This document shows positions 1 through 11,115 of a stretch of DNA of 64,000 nucleotides, piece by piece (position 1 is the stretch's first letter; every line of letters begins with the position of its first letter). The notes beneath the pieces are model-generated. The model did not search any database, was not told the DNA's origin, and saw only the letters and a program-made list of their open reading frames with translations. The translations under genes and the position numbers were made by a program. The DNA comes from Gerris lacustris (lineage: Eukaryota; Arthropoda; Insecta; Hemiptera; Gerridae), in the NCBI GenBank assembly GCA_951217055.1, contig OX578277.1, positions 63,892,388 to 63,956,387 on the forward strand, in the 5' to 3' direction.

Positions 1-194
1 TGATACATTTAAATGTCAGCTGCTATAAGAATTATTAAGAAAAAATCACAGGGAAGTACTTGCATCCAAATACTTTATAGGGTTTCGTAGATTATTATCA
101 TATACGTTATTATATTATGAAATAACATTATTTTATTTCCCCATCCTCTTCTATATGAAAATAATAAAAATATAAACAATTTCAGGCGCCCTCC

Positions 195-970
195 CTCCCC
201 CCCAAAAAAAACAAAAATAAAATAAAAGGGTCCCTGGTTCGATCTGTTTTTATGACAAGGTAAAGCATTTTTTTCGGGAAATTTTTTCTCTTTTAATAAG
301 GTATTGGTATTTGCATGAATTATTTCAAAATTTTAGTTATTAGCCGTTATAGGATGATTGTGGGGGAGGGGGATTTTTTGGGGTATATTTTAACTCATAA
401 AACCAACAAGGAATGCAACATTTAAAAAAGCATATAGGGATGTAATATATATTTGTAACCTACTTTTTAGGAGCTTTCATTTGATGCCTCCTCAATTTTT
501 TTTTAAATTGGTCTCAATGCTCATTGTGTACCACCATAATTTGCAATTTATAAAAATTTGAAATTTTTCGCTCTTAATAAGGTATTGGCATGAAATATTT
601 CAGGGACTAGCATTTATAGGTTGGTTGGGTGGGGGCGACATTTTTTTGAAGGTTATTTCAACTCATTAGGCCAATAAAGAATGCAAAATTTAAAAAAGTA
701 TATTTATATTTGTAACCCACTTATCAGCAGCTTTCATTTGATACCACACTCGAAAATTAAAAAAAAAATATTTGAGTTTACCATATTTTTGCGAATTGTG
801 CATGCGCATATTAAATTTTTTTCTTCTCTATATTTTTCCTATATGTGGGTCAAAAAGTTGCGCCAGTTTTTTAAATTTCAACTTTTTACCTTAAACGGTT
901 CGAGAGATATGAACCATATCTCGAGATAAGGGTCTCGAGATAAGGGTTTCGAGATGGATCTACGAAACTC
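195..970 (-). repeat. Dispersed repeat family 3, reversed, with internal duplication
   Basis: Read on the minus strand this matches the repeats at 15290-16430 and 62865-63655. Shared landmarks are a segment ending in an aaccagggacc-like motif (here ggtccctggttcgat near 229), a segment around 'tcaaatgaaagctg', and 'gcaactttttga' next to 'ggaaaaatata'. The segment containing 'aataaggtattgg' and 'aaaaaagtatat' occurs twice (about 285-500 and 560-740), so the copy is internally duplicated. At 918-958 there is a short direct repeat of ctcgagataagggt. No coding potential is seen; the short ORF at 681 is a chance ORF in this repeat. It may be the non-coding part of a transposon; class unknown. Confidence 0.6.
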
Positions 971-2436
971 AAGGAAAATTTGGAGGATTTTGGGATGATC
1001 TCATTGTAACATAAACATATTTTCTGTCGGTAATAGTTATAATAATTGACACTGCATTGTCAAGAAAATAGAGATCTGCGCTGGATCCAGGAGGAAGAAT
1101 ATTTGGACGGAATCCAAGGAATATCCTGGCCTATTAACGGAACGCCCCTACACGCTTACACGTGCTTCCCTTCCATCCGCCGCCGCCATATCCACTCCGG
1201 TCTCTGCCCTCCTATAGTCCAACTAGATTAAAATATATATAATTTTTGTTTCTACATCAAATGACTATATACGAATAAAGCAAAAGGCAACAGAAAACCA
1301 TTAGATGAAAACATTGGTGTTAAAAAGTTATTAAAAAATGTATCTGCATTACAAGTTTCGATAAATTTGTGTTTTTACTTCACTATATTTAAATTTTCAG
1401 TACTAAAAACAAAAGTAATATTTTTATTGAGTACACTAAACAGAAGTCTTTACAGATTAAAAATATGGTTAATAAGTTAACATAACGAAAGCTAGGAGTG
1501 TTTCGGTTTATAAAAATGTCAGGCAATTAACTCGGCATATAGCCTCATCGTGTACTATCACTAAACGAATTGTCACATAAATATGTATAAAATAAAGTAT
1601 AATATGTTAGCTTTCAAAATATGGGTGATAAATTCAATAAAAAACTCAAGGTGCCAGGTAACAAACTTCACATATCATCTACTACATATTCTGCTTGCAC
1701 TAATTTATATGTATACTAATTGGTAGTTTTTATTTTTGATAACTCATTGACTAAATTAGCAGTGGAATTGTTGATGTATATATTTTAAAAGCTCTTAATA
1801 TATATTAGGAACATATTTCATTACAGTGTTTTATTTTATATAATAATTTTCTCTCACAAATATATCTACATTACTTCTGTGTAATGTGTCTGCCATGCAT
1901 TCCATATTTTCACTCTTCAAGTCAATTAGACTGTTAATGGAAAAGTTACAAGGTTAGTATTTAGCATAGGGTATGAAAGTTTAACTAGATTTTAAACTCT
2001 ATTGTGGACATCTTTAAGTGATTCTTGGGACGAGCCCAAGATGCTTTGCGGTGTCCTTAGGGAACTCCTGTTCCTCTCCCCCCTTACTAAACTCCCTCTG
2101 TCTTAATGCCTTTGAATTACACCAGCACCGCTCATTAACAAACTACCCTTCCCTCTCTCTTCCCCACAACAATTACTAAGTTGGCACACTATTACTTGGA
2201 AGTAATTTAAAGGAGGGACCTTGTTAGAATTGTTTAAAACTGATATAACAAGCTACAGTCACGTTATCAAGCTTTTGTTTCTCCGCGGCATTACTTGTTA
2301 AATTACTCTATTTATTTATCTATTTTCGAATTTTTATACACTATTAACCATTATTATCAAACTTTGAAGTAAGTCTATCTATAATTATTATATATGTATA
2401 TGTCTGTCACTTCTATAAAAACTGTAATTTAATTTT
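971..2436. other. AT-rich DNA without recognised genes
   Basis: No repeat match or supported ORF. Two patches of higher GC stand out: 1060-1220, which is pyrimidine-rich and carries a 61-codon ORF with no recognisable family, and 2020-2170. Neither has convincing exon features. Confidence 0.5.
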
Positions 2437-3042
2437 TACTTTCTCTTATAAAGAGAAAGTATTGTGATGGCGCGAAAATTCGATTTTGATATTCTGATGG
2501 ATTTACACGTTTCGAGGTCACCTGAGTCCAAAAAAGTGGTTTTAAAAAAATATCTGTCTGTCGTCTGTGCAGACGCCTGGAGCCTAAACTACTGAGCCGA
2601 TTATGACGAAATTTGGCTTCCATGTTCAAAAAAAATCATACCCCTATGCGAAATCGAGAAATTATTTTAGATCCAAATTTGGGGGTGCTACCCCCCAAAA
2701 ACTCTGAAGAAACGTGAAAAGAATTATTGCTCGTAAACGGTTCCGACGATTGTGATTTAAAAAAATCTAAAATGTAGTCCATTTAAATACGAATCTAACG
2801 ATATAAACCGTTTTCCCTGGACAAATCTAGTTCCTGAGAAAATAGCATTAAACGCGGAGGGAGAGAGGCCGGGTTCGATTCCCCGCCGAGGAGAAGTTAT
2901 TTTTATGATATTCCTATTTTGATCAAGTGTTCAATAATAATTAAATGTACCAACGAAAACTAATAAATAGTAAAGACTGGGACAAGTATTTATGAATTCG
3001 TATATGAGAATGTTTGTCTGAGTTGTCTCTGACCGATTTTTT
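2437..3042 (+). repeat. Dispersed repeat family 1, copy A
   Basis: The copy begins with a 25 bp palindrome (2437-2461, tactttctct/agagaaagta arms around TATA) followed by 'attgtgatggcgcgaaaattcga'-type sequence, and ends with 'tttgtctgagttgtctct' near 3010-3030. Near 2872-2885 it contains GGGTTCGATTCCC, which fits the B-box of a tRNA promoter. Other copies lie at 33567-34178 (same strand), 50406-51029 (opposite strand), 56911-57310 (truncated), and part of one at 3345-3610. The two ends are themselves similar in inverted orientation (ctttctcatat versus atatgagaaag). It has the size and architecture of a non-autonomous element; the superfamily is not assignable from sequence alone. Confidence 0.7.
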
Positions 3043-3344
3043 AAAATTATGCTCTTTTCGATGTACGTATTTATATGTTTATAGCCCGGTTCATTAGCAA
3101 AAAATACTTTATCAGAAGTTTGTTTGTGTTTTCAAAATATCAGACCCATAGGATAGTTCAAAGTAGGCTTTTTAGCATTTTTAAAATCACCATCAATAGG
3201 TACTACTTAAACAATAGTGCGAGTTGCCTACGGACCCTCGAAGTGTGCTGACTTGCACACACTTGACCTCTTTATTTTGTTTTTATTTAACGTGATATAG
3301 GCTGTTTAAGTGTAGTATGTACATAACATTGGAACAAAAAAAAA
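3043..3344. other. Spacer between two inverted family 1 copies
   Basis: Non-coding spacer of about 300 bp separating copy A from the reversed copy B. It contains 'gcctacggaccctcgaag' and ends in a short poly(A). No gene seen. Confidence 0.4.
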
Positions 3345-3610
3345 AATCGGTCTGAGACAACTCAGACAAACTTTCTCATATAAGAGAAGAGGTCATAATT
3401 AATTAGCCCATCAGTGTTTTTCATATATTAGATTTCATGTTTCCGTAGAAAAATTTAATTATTATTGAACATTTCATCAAAATGTATCATAAAACTCTCC
3501 GTCCACGTTTAAAGCTATTTTCTCAGGAACTAGATTTTTCCCGGGAAAACGGCATACATATCGTTAGATTTGAATTCAAGTGGATTACATTTTAGCATTT
3601 TAATCAAAAG
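3345..3610 (-). repeat. Dispersed repeat family 1, copy B, truncated
   Basis: This is the terminal half of family 1 on the minus strand: 'gagacaactcagacaaac' through the 'aggaactagatttttcccgg' segment to about 3610. The other half, including the palindromic end, is missing. Together with copy A it makes a widely spaced inverted pair. The homology stops where the LINE-like tail begins. Confidence 0.65.
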
Positions 3611-3900
3611 TAAGCTTCTAACTATAACCAAAAAATTATATTTTCATATAATACCCCTCACGACTCCAAAAATAATATATTTTTTAACCCTTATATGTTT
3701 TTTTACGCTTTTTTGTAGAAAAATATTTTTTTTAAGTCACTAAATTTTTAAAATTTGTGGTTAGGTACTATACACATGTATACCAAATTTCAAATGATCG
3801 GACAAAAGGTGTAGCCGTGAGAGCAGGAGACTGACGGACGGACAAACAGACACACGCAGGAAAATATAAGGGTCCTTGGTTTTGCCTGTGGACCCTAAAA
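3611..3900 (+). repeat. LINE-like 3' tail fragment
   Basis: The stretch ends with 'gagactgacggacggac' and 'ggtccttggttttgcc', a composition (gac/gga tetramer repeats then a short G/T-rich end) that resembles the 3' untranslated ends of some animal non-LTR retrotransposons. A similar acc-gga-caaa-caaa tract occurs at 20050-20090. No reverse-transcriptase coding sequence is attached, so the assignment is tentative. Confidence 0.3.
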
Positions 3901-3957
3901 AGGAAGTTTAAGGTAGTTTATTGGCAAACAGTACTTAACAGCTATATGAATAATAGA

Positions 3958-5035
3958 CAGTGGCGTAGGAACGGGGGGGGGCTATCGGGCTCGAGCCCCC
4001 CCCGTCAGATTTGAAGGGGCAAAAAAATTACAAATAAAATAAAAATTAGTACATGCTTAAAATTTTGTTGAATGATTTGGAAAATAATACATTTATATTT
4101 TATTTCAAATAAATGTTTTTAACATTAATAAAATGGTATTTATTATAAACATTTAATTTATTTGAAGTGCCGACGGGTGGGTTTAAATAGGAAGATAAGG
4201 GCGGCTAGTAAAGCCAACAAGTCGGCAGTCGGCACATCACAAAGAGTTATCATGACTTCTATTTCTCACCAACACTAAACTAAATAAAATCTTAATGACG
4301 TGATGAACTGAGTCAATCAAAATAAATAGCACCTGCTCTGTCGTTGATGACAAGAAAGTTTCGTTCGATTTATCAGACTGATTTTTGTCAGCTTGCTATC
4401 AGTAGTTTCAGAAGCGCGGCTCAAACCCCGTTTATCAAAAAACAACCACGGTCGTAGTAGGGGGTTGAACCACCCTTATTCTTCTAGACATTATCAACTA
4501 TGAATTTTAGCTAGATAAGGAGACTTCTCTTCTCTTTCCTCTTTACCCGGCCTTTTTTGATTCTTTAGTCAGGTCCTAGCTCTCTCGCGAATCGTGTCAA
4601 ACTGAGAATGGTAAATTGTTTTTGACTCCATTCACTTTACCTCAATCTCAATTTATTTATTTTCATACTTTTAAATAGTGCATAAAATCTCATTTTTAAA
4701 CAGTGTATACAATTTATTCTTATACATTTATTAAATTATGATAGACATCATGAGAGAAATACTTATTTAAATTTGTTCTCTAAAAAGTCGAAACCTACGA
4801 ATATTAGAACTGATCTAAAATATGTCTACAACTGCTTAAAATGCTGTTTTTGAACGTTTATTTTCCAAAATTTTCCCGGGGGAGGACCCCCGGACCCCCC
4901 TTCTATAGGGGGGGGAAGGGGGGGGGATAGAGAGAGGATAGGTTGCAGTCTGATAAAGAGTATCTACCCCCCCCCCCCCCCCCATTAGCGGAGGAGCCGA
5001 GCCACCCCCGTCAAAAATGAATTCCTACGCCACTG
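3958..5035. mobile_element. Non-autonomous hAT-type DNA transposon, 1.08 kb
   Basis: The ends are 14 bp terminal inverted repeats (CAGTGGCGTAGGAA at the left, its complement at the right). They are flanked by the direct repeat AATAATAGA (3949-3957 and 5036-5044), consistent with an 8 bp hAT duplication plus one chance base. Just inside each end are long G or C runs (3969-3977, 4967-4983) that could fold. The interior (about 4165-4560) is less AT-rich than its surroundings, but no transposase ORF is present. The 162 bp element at 48534 shares the CAGTGGCGTAG end, so both may be mobilised by the same source. Superfamily is inferred from TIR and duplication length. Confidence 0.75.
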
Positions 5036-5044
5036 AATAATAGA

Positions 5045-7984
5045 CCTTTTTCACCACAGTAAAGTAAATTAAATTGGTCGACCTCAGTCTGGATCAAGAC
5101 ATTTTATAATAATTATGCTTCAGTAAAAATCTTGTAATTTTTTTTTCATCGTAATGCTTTCGATTTTATCATATACATATTTGATAATTGATAAGATACA
5201 CCATTGTCAAGAAAGGAGGACAAGTTGAAGTTAAAGTTGTTTGTTTTTATTGAATTTACCTTATTGTCAATTTATTGAAATATGATCCGGTGTAGGCCAG
5301 TCATAGTTTAGACTGAAAAGTCTGTCTGCTTGACGTTCATTTGAACGTGTGCATATTCCAGATGCAGATGCATGAACAGTCGCAGAGAGAAAAGAAAAGA
5401 ACTGGCAGAACTATCGGTTCGAGTAAACCCATGATTAACTTAACCCAAATCTTAGTAACACTTAAATCGTTGAATTATAATTATTTGAGCAATCCTTAAT
5501 CACCAAAGTAGTATATTATTTATATTATTTTTTTTTAAGGTGTGCTATATTAATAAATTACTCTGAAAAATTTACGTTTATTGTGTCATTTGCATTTTTT
5601 AACGACTTATATCCTTATGACAACTAAGCTTGTTAATATGTACTTTAAAATTAGTTTTAAATTCTGCTAGAAAAATAAGTAAGTACCTAATTACCATACA
5701 AGGCTGAATAAAACTTAGTATTTAATTTGAGATAGTGCCTTGAAGAAAAGAGAGTCCTGTGTTTTCTCCCGGAGAGCAGATCATGGATAATAACTGACTA
5801 ATATTGCATTGACTCTATTTAGTTGTTATTATTTTTGTGAAATCATTTAAACATCGCCAAAGGTAAAGCAAACATTATAAAACGAATTTTCTTTATGTCT
5901 TCGAATTCAATACTTCCAAGGCAGAAATCAGGGAAAATATTTGGTCTCGTGTATGTGTAATTTAAAATCTTTGCGAATCACCAAATCTTAATAACTGATT
6001 ATCCCGTTTTTGATGAAATTTGGAGTTTATGTCATAATTAGTGTAATATTAGTTCCCTATTAATTTCAACATATTTAAAATATTTGTGACCCTTCCGGGA
6101 ATAGTTCCAAAACTTTGTATAATCAAAAACTATTATATATCTATCTTTAAAAGTACTTAAGGAAAAATTAAGGATTTGTTGAAAGTAGCCAACAGAATTA
6201 ATTTCAACCGCTTGCGCACTTAAAATATTGCTAAATTGATACTTTTATAAGTGTATGAGTAAATAATAATTTTAACAGAGTTAAAAAAAGAAGTGGGACA
6301 AATTAAATCAATTAGACTATAATGGGACAATGGGCCGTAAAAACAAATCGTAATTAGAGGATGCGGTAGACGACTATTTGTGTTTAACTTTCATAAAATT
6401 GATTAGAAATGTGTAAAAATACACGAAGTTAAAAGACAAAAAGAATTCACTGTTAACTGATTTCTTTAGCAATTAGGATATAGTTCTGTATGTTACCAAG
6501 GAAAAGAAGCATTAACAGCCAGTCACAGGTAACAAAATTAAATCTTTGACAATCCAACATGCAATGTTAGAGCTATGTTTACACGTTTGTCCCTAAAAAC
6601 AATGTGTTTTGTTTTGCTTGGTAGCAAAGCATGAGAAGGGTTCAGATAGATAATGGAAGCGTGGCCAGGGGGGTTGATTCCATGAAGTGAAGTCTCTTCT
6701 ATCTTGGGTCGTGTTCACTGTACTGAGGGATAACGGACCGAGATAGCAAGCCAAAGGCAAGGGAGAGAGGTTAAATTGAAGTTTCACAATTTCCACGGAT
6801 CTATCTAGATGACGTGCGTGTACTAGTTGGAAAGGTTAGATTAGAAACTCCCTCTGCTAGCCTGCACTGTTAAGAGAACCTTAGAGAAGGCTCTACTACC
6901 TCCTCAACACCGGTACTATGCACTGACATCTCGTGACTAAGTAACATCAATCTAACCTTACCCCACCCTTTCCTCTTACACTCTGATATAACATCAAATC
7001 TATGTTTGTCTTCTAATTATCCCTTCCTCTTCTATATATCCAACTATTATACTCCCTACCACCACAAAAAATTATATTGGATAAAAGTACTAAAAGAATA
7101 GACACAACAAACTTTGTTTTCGTGTTTAGGTAAATATCTTGACTAAATTGAATTTCCTTCCTAACTTCCAATCTTTACTTTTTGTTCTCCTACACAGGAA
7201 AAGCAACCTTGAATAATTATAATTATATAAGAGTATCTTCATATCAAGCATTTCTTAAACAAAAATGAAACAACCAAACTTTTACGCAGCACTTCAGAAT
7301 AAATTACAATGCGCAATATTTTAAAAAAAGTTTATAACTTTTAATAATGGTAGATATGAGTGATATCTAAACCTAATATTTTGAGAATATCCCATATATT
7401 ATGCTATAATAAAGTGGTAATATGCTATAAATATCCTTTTTACATTTTTTATTTATTGAATTGTAAAACTTTAAATTTTATCTTCAGCAGAACTATGACA
7501 TAGATAATACACGTATCTTTAGTACTATTCCACGTCTTTCTTAATTTCGCAAGTATAAATTTGGCTAAAATTTGCGAGTTTTAAGCGTAAAGTCTCTATA
7601 GTTTATAGCAGGGTAACGGATAAAATGCCTTCGCTACTTCAGGTCGCTGCTCGTCGATGTCACCTAGTCAGGCATTTCATCTTTTTTTACATCACTAAAC
7701 CAATCAATCAACACAACTCACTCTTTTTTATTCACTTAATGGCATGTTTCTTCTATTTTTTATTTTCCTAGTATTATTAGATTTAATTTAAACTCGTCAA
7801 TAAATTATTTTAGATTTTAATAGCTTTTATTGTGGTTTCACTGTAAACTGGTTAATTTTACTCTTTTTTGAAGTCATTACAACTTAATGAGAATAATTGT
7901 AATGTTGCTAAGCAAATTAATTAAGTTCCATTAAATCTCTTTTAAAACAACTAAGTTAGTTGGTGATAATAGGTAAAAGTATTA
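5045..7984. other. AT-rich DNA, no gene recognised
   Basis: Mostly unique sequence of high AT content. About 6190-6350 resembles the internal/terminal part of dispersed family 2 (motifs 'gaaagtagcc', 'aatttcaaccg'). A patch at 6640-6790 is G+C richer and purine-rich but has no supported exon. The 67-codon minus-strand ORF there is unremarkable. Confidence 0.45.
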
Positions 7985-8095
7985 AAATCTAAAGATTGAT
8001 CAAACTTGAGTACTGAAATTTAATAAAGGACAATAAAATATAGCATAAGTATAGGCATTTCTGCACACACTTCGATAGACACTTTGACTTTTGTC
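7985..8095 (-). repeat. Inverted arm, 'gtgtctatcgaagtgtgtg' repeat, copy 1
   Basis: On the minus strand it contains gtgtctatcgaagtgtgtg, then 'ttattgtcctttattaaattt' and 'gtttgatc'. It is inverted relative to the copy at 10109-10215, so the 2.2 kb between them could fold back. A third copy is at 11041-11115. Confidence 0.65.
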
Positions 8096-8805
8096 CTTGC
8101 AAAAAATGCTAGTCTCGAGATAACGTTAAGATTTTTTCCATTAGTTAAGTGGTGGGAATATGAAACTTTTATTTTTGTTCAGATTTTTTTTTTTATATAT
8201 ATAAAAAGAGTCTGATATATATAAAGAAGTCTGATGAGAGACTAGAAGGCTGTTAGGTTGAGCGAGGTGAGATGCAGGAGGCTGTAATCTATCATGGGAG
8301 TTCACATGCGATGCGAGCTCTAACATAAATAAGTTAATTGGACGGTATCAGGCGGGAGACGATGCCATTGGACAAAATACCCCCACTCTTAGTATAAACT
8401 GGCAATGCGCTGCGTCTAAAAATATACGCGGCACTGCCTCCTGTCACTGTAACAGCATAAGGTGGGAAAGATATGGCTTTTCATGTGAGACATGCTCTTC
8501 ACAAAATAACCACTATTATAGTTCATTCGCTTTGTAGCAAAAAAAAATACCTTAGCCAATTTATCGTGAGCCAATTTTCAATTTTCAACCATGAGAGAAA
8601 TTTTTAAGAAAATGAACTCTGCTACCTAAAAAAAGGTACTATGGATCATTATTGAACAATTTATTGATCAATTACTTTGATTAATATATAACATTTGTGT
8701 ATGCCTTTCCTAGCCAGTTCATAGTTATTTTGATAATGCATTTTCTTCTTATGAATCAATTTGGCATTGACTAATTTATGATCTTTAAACAGATAGACTA
8801 ATCTG

Positions 8806-8895
8806 AATTTTCAAATCTTACAGTAGGATATTTGTTATTAATATTTTTCTAATTTTCAAATATTACAGTAGGATATTTGTTATTCATATTTCTCT
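8806..8895 (+). repeat. Tandem duplication of a 45 bp unit
   Basis: Two adjacent units (8806-8850 and 8851-8895) share 'aattttcaaat.ttacag' and 'taggatatttgttatt' with only a few differences. No gene overlaps it. Confidence 0.8.
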
Positions 8896-8954
8896 TAATA
8901 ACAAATTAAGAAGCGAGTATTTTGCCGGACGTTCCTGGTAAATAAAATCATGAG

Positions 8955-9568
8955 TTTTTATATGGGTCGATCAAGGGTAGTAAATAAGTATTTCAACTAA
9001 GGTGAAATAGTTCTTAAACTTGGCTATATTTCGCCCCACTCCGGGGCATATTCATGCCTAAAAACATCGAAAAAACTTCATTATAAATTAATGTTCTTTA
9101 AATAACTATTTTACATGATTTAAAAACAATAAATTATTACAATAATAAAGGTAAGGACTTATTTCTTACCTTATCTTAAGTAGTATGGATCATTAAGTTA
9201 AAACAATTGAAAATAATGTATTTTATATTGACCACATAGTGGCTTCGTCAACACCTTATCATCGTCAGGTGTTGACGAAGCCACTATGTGGTCAATATAA
9301 AATACATTATTTTCAATTGTTTTAACTTAATGATCCATACTACTTAAGATAAGGTAAGAAATAAGTCCTTACCTTTATTATTGTAATAATTTATTGATTT
9401 TAAATCATGTAAAATAGTTATTTAAAGAACATTAATTTATAATGAAGTTTTTTCGATGTTTTTAGGCATGAATATACCCCGGAGTGGGGCGAAATATAGC
9501 CAAGTTTAAGAACTATTTCACCTTAGTTGAAATACTTATTTACTACCCTTGATCGACCCATATAAAAA
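8955..9568. repeat. Near-perfect 614 bp palindrome (foldback)
   Basis: Left arm 8955-9256 and right arm 9267-9568 are reverse complements over 302 bp with only two mismatches that I can find (near 9047 and 9125); the loop is 10 nt (9257-9266). The arms contain 'cgccccactccgggg' and end at the centre with 'gaagccactatgtggtc'. There is no ORF and no clear target-site duplication. Such a structure may be a recently formed foldback element, an inverted pair of element ends, or a sequencing/assembly inversion artefact. The two mismatches argue mildly against an artefact. Confidence 0.9.
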
Positions 9569-10108
9569 ACGAAGATTAGAAGAAGGGACAAACCTAATTA
9601 CTATATAAAATCATGAGATTATGTCAAGGTAACAGTCATAATATGTATGGTTTCAAGAATATGCCCTATTTTCATTGTAAATAGCAGGGGTAATAAAGGC
9701 TCTAATAGTGTGTATATTTATTTATAGCATAGCAGTTACATTTTCTCATTCTGAATGCTTTTTTATTTTATTACACATTATCAACTTCTGTGAGAAACAG
9801 CAATAAGAACTCATCGAAAGAACCATTCACTTTCTGTATTTTTACAGTATTATTATAGTTATTTAAATTTTAGTCACTGACTAATAGATAGAAGTATTAA
9901 AAATAAAATCTTTACTCTAATACTTTGCTGTATAATGTTAATAATATTAGGCTATTAGTTTGCATTTTAGATTGTGTAAATTCCGTCATTTCTTACTTCA
10001 ACAAACAGGGTTCATTCTTAAAAGTGTTGATCATTCTTCAGTAGTCAGAATCAATTAATAATTAATAATTTTAGCAAATTATATTTGATTCAAGAGAATA
10101 TGACATAC
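9569..10108. other. AT-rich DNA inside the nested inverted repeats
   Basis: No gene seen. It contains 9788-9840, a segment (caataagaactcatcgaaag and flanks) repeated in inverted orientation at 11385-11440. Confidence 0.5.
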
Positions 10109-10215
10109 CTAGAAATTAAGGGTCAAGTGTCTATCGAAGTGTGTGAGAAATGTCTACTTGCTATTTTATTGTCCTTTATTAAATTTCATTAGTCAGGTTT
10201 GATCGATATTTAGAT
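10109..10215 (+). repeat. Inverted arm, 'gtgtctatcgaagtgtgtg' repeat, copy 2
   Basis: Plus-strand partner of the arm at 7985-8095, with about 105 bp of similarity from gtgtctatcgaagtgtgtg through 'tcctttattaaatttca' to 'gtttgatcgat'. The pair encloses the 614 bp palindrome, giving nested inverted repeats. Confidence 0.65.
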
Positions 10216-10218
10216 TAA

Positions 10219-10620
<402 letters not shown>

Positions 10621-10703
<83 letters not shown>
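10621..10703. repeat. (TA)n microsatellite, right flank of palindrome element
   Basis: About 83 bp of TA repeat directly after the element's 'gaatttattc' end. Confidence 0.95.
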
Positions 10704-10707
<4 letters not shown>

Positions 10708-10729
10708 CATGGTACTTATATGTTAAATT

Positions 10730-10920
10730 CATGTAAAAAATTAAAACAATATTCACAGAATTAAAAAATTGGGGTAAAAATTAAATAAATTTAAATATAA
10801 CAGGGAAAAATAGCTAAACATAATTAAAGTAAGCGATAGGACGCGGGTAAGCTGTGTGAACACTATAGTACGCGCGCGATAGGACGCGAGGATGCTGCAC
10901 GAATTAGCAGACTATTTTTA
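10730..10920 (+). repeat. Dispersed family 2, terminal fragment
   Basis: Resembles the right end of the family 2 copy at 16471-17212: 'gataggacgcg' and 'aagctgtgtg' followed by a diverged 'aattagcagactattttt'. The rest of the element is missing. The 'gataggacgcg' piece occurs twice within 40 bp. Confidence 0.5.
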
Positions 10921-11040
10921 AATTAATGTTTTTATTTATGTATAATATGCTAAAACAAAAGAGCAGTGAAAGAATGTAAGTACAACCAGGTAATCATGCA
11001 AAATTATCAGTTCCTATAAAAATAACTTGCTCTAACAAAT

Positions 11041-11115
11041 TAAGGCATAGAAACTAAGGGTCTTGTGTCTATCGAAGTGTGTGAGAAATGCCTACTTGCT
11101 ATTTTATTGGCCATT
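11041..11115 (+). repeat. 'gtgtctatcgaagtgtgtg' repeat, copy 3
   Basis: Third copy of the arm sequence of 7985 and 10109, same strand as the latter; similarity ends soon after 'ctatttattgg'-like sequence. Confidence 0.6.
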
